A stretch of DNA of 18,322 nucleotides from an uncultured Collinsella sp. (lineage in GTDB: Bacteria > Actinomycetota > Coriobacteriia > Coriobacteriales > Coriobacteriaceae), in NCBI GenBank assembly GCA_900550815.1, contig URTW01000017.1, positions 1 through 18,322 on the forward strand, in the 5' to 3' direction. Numbering within the stretch: the stretch's first letter is position 1; every line of letters begins with the position of its first letter. A program made the position numbers and the translations under genes. Below the pieces are notes generated by a model that was not told the DNA's origin, did not search any database, and was given only the letters and a program-made list of their open reading frames with translations. This document shows positions 13,180-18,322 of this stretch, piece by piece.

Positions 13180-15180
13180 ATGGCCGAGGAGCTCAAGAAG
13201 CAGGGCATCGCCGATGACGCCGCGGTTGCAGAGACAGTCGAGGAGACGGGTGCCGCGCCCGGCCTGGACGAAGCCGCCAAGGCGGCGGAACGCGAGGCTC
13301 GCCGCCAAGCGCTCTACGAGGAAAACGAGCGCGCCGAGGACGAGCGTGCCCGCGCCGAGGCAGAGCGCATGCGCGACGTGGACGACGAGGACGAGGACGA
13401 GAAACCCCGCGACACCTGGGCGACGGTGCGACGCCTGTGGAGTGAGGCCGCCGGCGATCATTGGCGCTTCTATATCGTGTTCGCGAGCATCGTGTTTTAT
13501 GTCATCTTCAACACCGCGGCGCCGGCATATAGCGCCCGGGTGATCGATGAGCTGTGGGGCCACATTCAGGTGGCGTTTGCCAACGATACCACCTTCAACA
13601 TCACCTGGGAGAACTGCGGCAGGACCATCTTCATCTACTTTATGATTTGGACGGCCGCTGCCTCGTTCTACGCGCTCCAGAGCTTTTTGATGTCGAGCGT
13701 GGCCGAACGCCTCAATCTGCGCCTACGCAACCGCATCGCACAAAAGCTCAACCGTCTGCCGCTTGCCTACTTTGACGCGCATCGTCCCGGCGAGGTCGTC
13801 AGCCGTGCGACCAACGACTTGGACAAGATGTCCGAGAGCATGCAGCGCGGCTTGTTGCAGCTTCTGGTGTCGATCGGTACCGTGGCGGGCGCCGTGAGTG
13901 TGATGTTCGTGTTTAGCGTGCCGCTCACGCTCGTCTTTCTGTTCTTTATGGCGCTTTCGCTGCTGGTGACGAAGGTCGTGTCGCGCCGCACGCACGATGT
14001 GACGGGCGAGCGCCAGGAGTGGGTGTCCAAGATTACGAGCGCGGTCGAGGAAGGCTACTCGGGCCGTCTGGTGATCCGTGCGTTTAACCGCGAGCGCCAG
14101 AGCTCTGCCGAGGTACACGAGGCTTCGAAGGAGCTGGCGCGCGTGAGCACCAAGGCCGACTTTATGATTAACGCCGTCGGTCCCGCGGTGCGTTTTATCG
14201 GCCGCTTGGCGCAGATCGTGATTGCGCTTGTGGGCTGCAGCATGTTGGTTGCCGGGCATATGACCGTCGGCGTGTTTCAGGCGTTCTTCCAGTTTATCTA
14301 CGAGGCGTCCGAGCCCATGACGCAGCTGTCGTTTACCTTTAACTCGCTACAGAGCGCGCTGGCGAGCGCCGAGCGCGTGTTCGACCTGCTCGACGAGTCC
14401 GAGATGGAAGCCGATCCGTTGCCGGCGGCCGCCGCCAAGCTGCCGGGCAAGGTGGAGGGCCGTGTTGCTTTTGAACACGTGCGTTTTGGCTATGCGCCCG
14501 ACAAGCCGCTTATGCACGACGTGTCGTTTGCCGCCGAGCCGGGCCAGAAGATTGCCGTGGTGGGAACCACGGGCGCGGGTAAAACCACGCTCATCAACCT
14601 GCTCATGCGCTTCTACGAGATTGACGGCGGGCGTATTACGCTCGACGGCGTGGATACGAGCCGCATGGACCGCGGCGAGCTACGGCAGCAGTTTGGCATG
14701 GTGCTGCAGGACGCCTGGCTGTTCGATGGTACGATTGCCGAAAACATCGCCTACGGCTGCCCCGAGGCAACGCGCGACGAAATTGTGGCCGCCGCTCGTG
14801 CCGCGCAGGTCGACTTCTTTGTGCGCACCATGCCGCAGGGCTACGACACGCGCGTGGCCAACGATGCCGAGAGCATCAGCCAGGGCCAGCGTCAGCTGCT
14901 GACCATCGCACGCGTGCTGCTCAATAACCCGGCGATTCTCATCCTGGACGAGGCGACCTCAAGCGTGGATACGCGTACCGAGCTTGCCATCGGTCGTGCC
15001 ATGGACGCGCTCATGCGCGGGCGCACGAGCTTTGTGATCGCGCACCGTCTGTCGACGATCGTCGATGCCGACCTCATCCTGGTCATGGATCACGGCAATA
15101 TCATCGAGCAGGGTACGCACAAGGAGCTGCTGGCTGCCGAGGGCGCTTATGCCGACCTCTACCTAAGCCAGTTCGCATAA
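13180..15180 (+). CDS. Heterodimeric ABC exporter subunit with intact catalytic ATP site
   Basis: This 666-aa half-transporter pairs with the preceding gene product. Residues 1-80 are an unusual hydrophilic extension, Ala/Glu/Arg-rich, probably a charged helix, ending in a run of Asp and Glu. Six membrane helices follow (about 95-400). Walker A GTTGAGKTT is at 462-470 and Gln510 is the Q-loop. Walker B ILILDE carries the catalytic Glu591, and His622 (VIAHRLST) is the switch residue. The signature is ISQGQ (566-570) instead of LSGGQ, as expected for the subunit that completes the partner's degenerate site. ATG 13180 follows GGGAGGTGAG; the stop of the first ABC gene ends one base before it, so translation is coupled. 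A GTG at 13171 is inside the ribosome site and unlikely. Confidence 0.93.
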   Translation: MAEELKKQGIADDAAVAETVEETGAAPGLDEAAKAAEREARRQALYEENERAEDERARAEAERMRDVDDEDEDEKPRDTWATVRRLWSEAAGDHWRFYIVFASIVFYVIFNTAAPAYSARVIDELWGHIQVAFANDTTFNITWENCGRTIFIYFMIWTAAASFYALQSFLMSSVAERLNLRLRNRIAQKLNRLPLAYFDAHRPGEVVSRATNDLDKMSESMQRGLLQLLVSIGTVAGAVSVMFVFSVPLTLVFLFFMALSLLVTKVVSRRTHDVTGERQEWVSKITSAVEEGYSGRLVIRAFNRERQSSAEVHEASKELARVSTKADFMINAVGPAVRFIGRLAQIVIALVGCSMLVAGHMTVGVFQAFFQFIYEASEPMTQLSFTFNSLQSALASAERVFDLLDESEMEADPLPAAAAKLPGKVEGRVAFEHVRFGYAPDKPLMHDVSFAAEPGQKIAVVGTTGAGKTTLINLLMRFYEIDGGRITLDGVDTSRMDRGELRQQFGMVLQDAWLFDGTIAENIAYGCPEATRDEIVAAARAAQVDFFVRTMPQGYDTRVANDAESISQGQRQLLTIARVLLNNPAILILDEATSSVDTRTELAIGRAMDALMRGRTSFVIAHRLSTIVDADLILVMDHGNIIEQGTHKELLAAEGAYADLYLSQFA

Positions 15181-15218
15181 GGTGGCAAAGGGGCAGTCCC
15201 GCATGTCACATCGAAAAG

Positions 15219-15255
15219 AAGGCGCGCCGGGGGCGGATTCCCTGGCGCGCCTTTT
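15219..15255. terminator. Bidirectional terminator between the ABC operon and cysE
   Basis: Arms 15219-15232 and 15240-15253 pair over 14 bp, including AAGGCGCGCC with GGCGCGCCTT and one G-U, around a 7-nt loop. TTTT lies at 15252-15255, and an A-rich flank on the left gives a T-rich tail on the minus strand. Both adjacent genes converge here. Confidence 0.88.
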
Positions 15256-15291
15256 GTGTTGGCGTTAATGCTGTGGCGGTTGCCCGCGGCC

Positions 15292-15996
15292 CTAGCGTTC
15301 GTCCACGAGCTTGGCGACGAGGGCCTTGAGCTCGGCCACCTCTCGCTCGAGTTCCTTGACGCGGCGGGCGTTTTCGGTGATGCCCTGGCGGTTGAGGGCG
15401 CTCTGCTCGGCGGCATCGTCGGGCATGTACTCGCGATGCTGCTTGGCGTCGAAGCTTTCTTCGAACACGCGGCAGCCGTTGCGCTTGATGATGCGTCCCG
15501 GCACGCCAACGACGGTGCAGTTGTCGGGCACGTCCTTAACGACAACCGAATTGCCGCCGATCTTGACGTTGTTGCCGATGCGAATGTTGCCGAGCACCTT
15601 GGCGCCCGTGCCCACGGTGACGTTATTACCGAGCGTTGGGTGGCGTTTGCCGGTCTCGTTGCCGGTACCGCCGAGCGTGACGCCCTGGTAGAGCACGCAG
15701 TTGTCGCCCACAATGGTGGTCTCGCCGATAACGACGCCCATGGCGTGGTCGATAAAGAAATGCTTGCCGATCTGTGCCGCGGGATGAATCTCGACGCCGG
15801 TGATGTGGCGGGTGATTTGCGAGAGCACGCGGGCGAGCGAGCGATGGCCGTGCTCCCAGAGCCAGTGCTCGGGCACGTGGTTCCACTTGGCGTGCAGGCC
15901 AGGATAGGAAAGGAAGATGACCAGGGCGCTTTGCGCGGCAGGGTCCTGCGCCTGGACGGTCTTGATGTCCTCGCGAATGGTATTGATAAAGCTCAC
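15292..15996 (-). CDS. cysE: Serine O-acetyltransferase (EpsC-type CysE)
   Basis: This 234-aa enzyme acetylates L-serine with acetyl-CoA, the first step of cysteine synthesis. A helical N-terminal region (1-60) precedes a left-handed beta-helix of hexapeptide repeats (about 68-168). [24 protein letters not shown] (catalytic His84 region) and [10 protein letters not shown] are the family's conserved blocks, closest to the short Firmicutes EpsC form. The C-terminal 35 residues form a likely coiled coil ([20 protein letters not shown]), longer than usual. The start is GTG at 15996, 7 nt after GGAGG, and [11 protein letters not shown] then matches the family N-terminus; the open frame to 16071 adds unrelated residues. 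No cysK lies beside it. A palindrome over its -10 box suggests repression. Confidence 0.93.
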   Translation of the reverse strand: MSFINTIREDIKTVQAQDPAAQSALVIFLSYPGLHAKWNHVPEHWLWEHGHRSLARVLSQITRHITGVEIHPAAQIGKHFFIDHAMGVVIGETTIVGDNCVLYQGVTLGGTGNETGKRHPTLGNNVTVGTGAKVLGNIRIGNNVKIGGNSVVVKDVPDNCTVVGVPGRIIKRNGCRVFEESFDAKQHREYMPDDAAEQSALNRQGITENARRVKELEREVAELKALVAKLVDER

Positions 15997-16037
15997 CGGC
16001 CGCCCTCCCTTAGCGCCATGGCAATGCGATTCAATAA

Positions 16038-16054
16038 AGTATAGCGATTCGCTA
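16038..16054 (-). promoter_or_regulatory. Candidate cysE -10 box with overlapping palindrome
   Basis: On the minus strand TATACT (16043 to 16038) is a near-consensus -10, with a short leader of about 35 nt to the GTG start. The perfect palindrome TAGCGATTCGCTA (16042-16054) overlaps the -10 by two bases and extends into the spacer, a good place for a repressor. The regulator is unknown. Confidence 0.5.
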
Positions 16055-16139
16055 GGGATTAGGAAGAACAATCTTGGCAGCTTTGCACGACAGGTGTCAG
16101 TTATGCAAACTTGCTGGTAATGGAGTCATGCTTTTGTGG

Positions 16140-16173
16140 GGTTGCGCACGAGGGGGCACCGCAACCGTATACT
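16140..16173 (+). promoter_or_regulatory. Candidate DedA gene promoter with inverted repeat
   Basis: TATACT (16168-16173) is a near-consensus -10, about 47 nt before the start codon. GGTTGCG (16140-16146) and CGCAACC (16160-16166) form a 7-bp inverted repeat filling the -35 and spacer region. No good -35 is visible, so the promoter may need an activator, or the repeat may be an operator. Confidence 0.45.
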
Positions 16174-16219
16174 GGTCAACTTGGACGTGTCCGCGCCCAC
16201 AACTGAGAGGTTTTACTTC

Positions 16220-16867
16220 ATGGGTTTCATCAATTTTATCGCCGAGCTGCTTAAGGACCCGCGCACCGCGATCGCCAGCTGGATCGCCGCCGGCCCGCTT
16301 ATGGCCTACGGCTGCGTGTTCCTGATCATCTTTATCGAGACGGGCGTGGTGTTCTTCCCGTTCCTCCCCGGCGACTCGCTGCTGTTTGCCTCGGGCTTCT
16401 TTGCCCATAACGGCGGCTTTAACATCGTGGCGCTTCTGGCCACCGCATGGGCCGCGGCCATCCTGGGCGATCAGTGCAACTTTATGATCGGCCACTTCTT
16501 TGGCCGCAAGATCATCGCCTCTGGCAAGGTAAAGGCCATGACGCCCGAGCGCATCAAAAAGTCCGAGGATTTCCTGGATAAGTGGGGCCACCTGGCCATC
16601 TTCCTGGGTCGCTTCTTCCCGTTTATCCGCACCTTTGTGCCCTTTATCGCCGGCATGGGCGGCATGCACTGGCGCAATTTTGTCTTCTTTAACGTGCTGG
16701 GCGGCATTACCTGGTCGACGCTCTTTACATTGCTGGGCTACTTCTTTGGCGGCATCCCCTTTGTGCAGGAGCACTTTGAGCTGCTGATCGTCGGCATCGT
16801 TGCCGTGTCGATCATCCCGACCGTGGTCGGTCTGGTTAAGGCTAAGCTGGGCAAAAAGAACGCGTAG
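16220..16867 (+). CDS. DedA-family membrane protein
   Basis: This 215-aa inner-membrane protein belongs to the DedA/VTT family, several members of which move undecaprenyl phosphate or phospholipids across the membrane and help keep envelope and proton-motive-force homeostasis. ETGVVFFPFLPGD (40-52) holds the conserved acidic Glu40 and Asp52. GRFFPFIRTFVPFIAG (130-145) carries the two conserved arginines, Arg131 and Arg137, on the second re-entrant segment. Membrane helices follow at about 155-178 and 186-207, and the tail is basic. ATG 16220 has GAGAGG 9 nt upstream; the open frame to 16136 lacks family similarity. It is a single gene with its own promoter and terminator. Confidence 0.92.
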   Translation: MGFINFIAELLKDPRTAIASWIAAGPLMAYGCVFLIIFIETGVVFFPFLPGDSLLFASGFFAHNGGFNIVALLATAWAAAILGDQCNFMIGHFFGRKIIASGKVKAMTPERIKKSEDFLDKWGHLAIFLGRFFPFIRTFVPFIAGMGGMHWRNFVFFNVLGGITWSTLFTLLGYFFGGIPFVQEHFELLIVGIVAVSIIPTVVGLVKAKLGKKNA

Positions 16868-16895
16868 CTCGAGCCAGCGCGCAAACCGTGCAGTT

Positions 16896-16930
16896 GAGGC
16901 CCGTCACCGCTTACGGTGGCGGGCCTCTTT
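16896..16930 (+). terminator. Terminator of the DedA gene
   Basis: Arms 16896-16909 and 16914-16927 form a 14-bp stem with one U-G pair and a CTTA loop, followed by TTT. It lies 28 nt after the stop codon and is a typical intrinsic terminator with a short U-tract. Confidence 0.88.
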
Positions 16931-16994
16931 AGTTTCGGTCAAATGAAAATACTTTACTTAGTTAAAGAAAAGCGTTTTATCAGACGCGTACGGG

Positions 16995-17003
16995 GAGTAC
17001 AAT
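16995..17003 (+). promoter_or_regulatory. Candidate ilvE promoter -10 box
   Basis: GAGTACAAT repeats the string found upstream of glmS (3321-3329). A start site about 7 nt after TACAAT would fall at or near 17011, exactly the first base of an ATG. The AT-rich stretch 16940-16980 lies upstream; no clear -35 is visible. Confidence 0.4.
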
Positions 17004-17010
17004 CTCGTGC

Positions 17011-17160
17011 ATGCGAATCGACGTGCCATCGGCTTTGATGCTGTTCGCGTGTCCCGTCCGGCTCTACGCTCCGGGCGTGCGACGTTGCGACGCGGCCGGC
17101 CTCGGTCCTTGCGTGCGGGTTCGCGAGTTTGCAACTGTGTATGTAAGGAGCGACATATGA
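17011..17160 (+). CDS. Possible leader ORF of 49 aa overlapping the ilvE start
   Basis: An ORF starts at ATG 17011 and ends with TGA 17158-17160, overlapping the ilvE ATG as ATGA. Its predicted mRNA start coincides with the ATG, so it would be leaderless, which is common in actinobacteria. Val, Leu and Ile make up 13 of 49 residues, without runs, and the last sense codon is the rare ATA (Ile). Its last part contains the ilvE Shine-Dalgarno, so translation of it could affect ilvE. An open frame of this length is not improbable by chance at this GC content, so this is a hypothesis. Confidence 0.3.
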   Translation: MRIDVPSALMLFACPVRLYAPGVRRCDAAGLGPCVRVREFATVYVRSDI

Positions 17161-18209
17161 CTGTCGAGAAGAAGGATATCGATTGGGGTAGCCTCGGCTT
17201 TGGTTACATGAAGACCGATTACAGCTACGAGGCTCATTGGAAGGATGGCGAGTGGGACGAGGGCGGCCTGACCACCGACCACACCCTGCATGTCTCCGAG
17301 TGCGGCGGCATCTTCCATTACTGTCAGGAGGTCTTTGAGGGCCTGAAGGCCTACACCGCCGAGGACGGCAGCATCGTCTGCTTCCGTCCCGACATGAACG
17401 CCGAGCGCATGTACAACTCTGCGCAGCGCCTCGAGATGCCCCCGTTCCCCAAGGACAAGTTCGTTGAGGCCGTCAAGCAGGTCGTCTCTGCCAACGCCGC
17501 CTGGGTTCCGCCCTTCGGCTCCGGCGCGACGCTGTACGTGCGTCCGTTTATGATCGGTTCCGGTGACGTGATCGGCGTGGCTCCCGCTCCTGAGTACACG
17601 TTCCGCATTCTCGTGACCCCGGTCGGTCCGTACTTTAAGGGTGGCCTCAAGCCCGTCAAGCTGCGCGTTTCCGAGTATGACCGTGCCGCACCGCACGGCA
17701 CCGGCAACATCAAGGCCGGCCTGAACTACGCCATGTCCCTCAAGCCCACGATGGAGGCCCATCGCGAGGGCTATGCCGAGAACCTGTATCTCGACTCCGA
17801 GTCCCGCACCTATGTCGAGGAGACCGGCGGCGCCAACGTCCTGTTCGTGAAGGAGGACGGCACCCTCGTCGTTCCTCAGTCGCACACCGACTCCATCCTG
17901 CCCTCTATCACCCGTCGTTCGCTCGTTCAGGTTGCTCAGGACCTGGGCATGACCGTTGACCAGCGTCCCGTCGAGTGGGCCGAGGTCAAGGCCGGTACCT
18001 TTGTCGAGTGCGGCCTGTGCGGCACCGCTGCCGTCATCTCCCCGGTTGGCGAGATCGACAACAAGGTTTACGGCGCCGACGAGACCGTGACCTTCCCGGC
18101 TGGCTACACCGAGATCGGTCCTGTGATGAAGAAGCTCCGCGAGACCCTGACCGGCATCCAGTCTGGTGCTGTCGAGGATAAGCACAACTGGGTTTACACC
18201 GTCGCGTAA
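17157..18209 (+). CDS. ilvE: Branched-chain amino acid aminotransferase
   Basis: This 350-aa pyridoxal-phosphate enzyme of fold type IV interconverts Leu, Ile and Val with their 2-oxo acids using 2-oxoglutarate/glutamate. GTGNIKAGLNYA contains the PLP lysine, Lys186. VFEGLKAY (59-66), LYVRPFMIGSG (126-136), the YVEETGGANVLFV block and ECGLCGTAAVISPV match the longer ilvE class. Length is typical. ATG 17157 follows AAGGAG by 6 nt; an upstream GTG (17007) in frame would add 50 Arg-rich residues unlike the family. The codon bias toward C-ending codons suggests high expression. The 150-nt leader may encode a peptide. Confidence 0.97.
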   Translation: MTVEKKDIDWGSLGFGYMKTDYSYEAHWKDGEWDEGGLTTDHTLHVSECGGIFHYCQEVFEGLKAYTAEDGSIVCFRPDMNAERMYNSAQRLEMPPFPKDKFVEAVKQVVSANAAWVPPFGSGATLYVRPFMIGSGDVIGVAPAPEYTFRILVTPVGPYFKGGLKPVKLRVSEYDRAAPHGTGNIKAGLNYAMSLKPTMEAHREGYAENLYLDSESRTYVEETGGANVLFVKEDGTLVVPQSHTDSILPSITRRSLVQVAQDLGMTVDQRPVEWAEVKAGTFVECGLCGTAAVISPVGEIDNKVYGADETVTFPAGYTEIGPVMKKLRETLTGIQSGAVEDKHNWVYTVA

Positions 18210-18322
18210 GCTGTCTTAGCTGTCCGGGCAGAGAACAAGTTCCCTCCCGGCGCGGGCACGGGCGAAGAAGAGGCCCAGGCGGCGCGCATAGAGCGGCGGG
18301 GGGGGAATGGGGGCAGGGGGCG
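18210..18322. other. Right edge with G-rich tract, no gene
   Basis: After ilvE there is no supported gene. Positions 18298-18320 hold G runs of 8, 5 and 5 separated by AAT and CA, enough for a G-quadruplex if the run of 8 is split. CCGGG and CCCGG around 18224-18250 could form a weak hairpin. No clear ilvE terminator is visible in the window. Confidence 0.4.

Noticed and set aside
175..15996. A single sulfur-metabolism cluster (larE, yeiH-like, cysE)
   Set aside because: The genes are far apart, on different strands, with unrelated genes and terminators between them; co-occurrence in the window may be chance.
17004..17156. T-box or classic attenuator before ilvE
   Set aside because: No T-box bulge sequence, no terminator/antiterminator pair, and no run of Leu, Ile or Val codons in the leader.
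17007..17156. N-terminal extension of IlvE from GTG 17007
   Set aside because: It adds 50 Arg-rich residues absent from the family, whereas AAGGAG sits at the right distance from ATG 17157.
17064..18185. A 373-aa minus-strand open frame opposite ilvE
   Set aside because: Shadow of the strongly biased ilvE codons; no motif and no ribosome site.
1..18322. CRISPR array, prophage or insertion sequence
   Set aside because: No regularly spaced repeats, no phage or transposase genes, and gene order and composition look like ordinary chromosome.

Overview
The window looks like a chromosomal segment of a high-GC anaerobic gut actinobacterium, most likely Coriobacteriia and close to Collinsella. This is an inference from protein style, codon use and operon types; there is no rRNA or other marker gene here. 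There are 14 well-supported protein genes, one possible 49-codon leader ORF, and no phage, IS transposase, CRISPR array, tRNA or rRNA. By content this is ordinary core and housekeeping sequence. The unexplained material is mostly between the genes.

Layout, left to right: larE-type sulfur transferase (-); HAD phosphatase/phosphomutase (+); LacI-family regulator (-); glmS (+); GntR/FCD regulator (-) divergent from a YeiH-family membrane transporter (+); a Fis-type regulator with a degenerate AAA+ domain (+); a single-pass membrane protein of unknown function (+); nitroreductase (-); a 96-aa unknown protein (+); a MarR plus two ABC half-transporters operon (+); serine O-acetyltransferase (-); a DedA-family membrane protein (+); branched-chain aminotransferase ilvE (+). 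Regulators sit beside likely targets (GntR/YeiH, MarR/ABC pair). The two ABC genes encode the two halves of one heterodimeric exporter with one degenerate ATP site. Three genes touch sulfur or cysteine chemistry (larE, yeiH-like, cysE), but they are not one operon and this may be chance.

Most convergent junctions carry very strong stem-loops (1916-1965, 5273-5314, 15219-15255). Three copies of a 44-46 bp palindromic repeat (A) lie at 131-176, 3153-3198 and 5324-5367. A second palindrome (B, 3210-3256) has unrelated stems but the same loop core, CCTGTCCC. Two other long imperfect hairpins, 9528-9619 and 7342-7418, have no coding explanation and are candidates for structured RNAs or miniature inverted-repeat elements. 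The best candidates for something undescribed are the A/B repeat family, the 92-nt hairpin, the regulator that has lost its ATPase and sigma-54 motifs, and a possible leaderless leader peptide whose stop overlaps the ilvE start.
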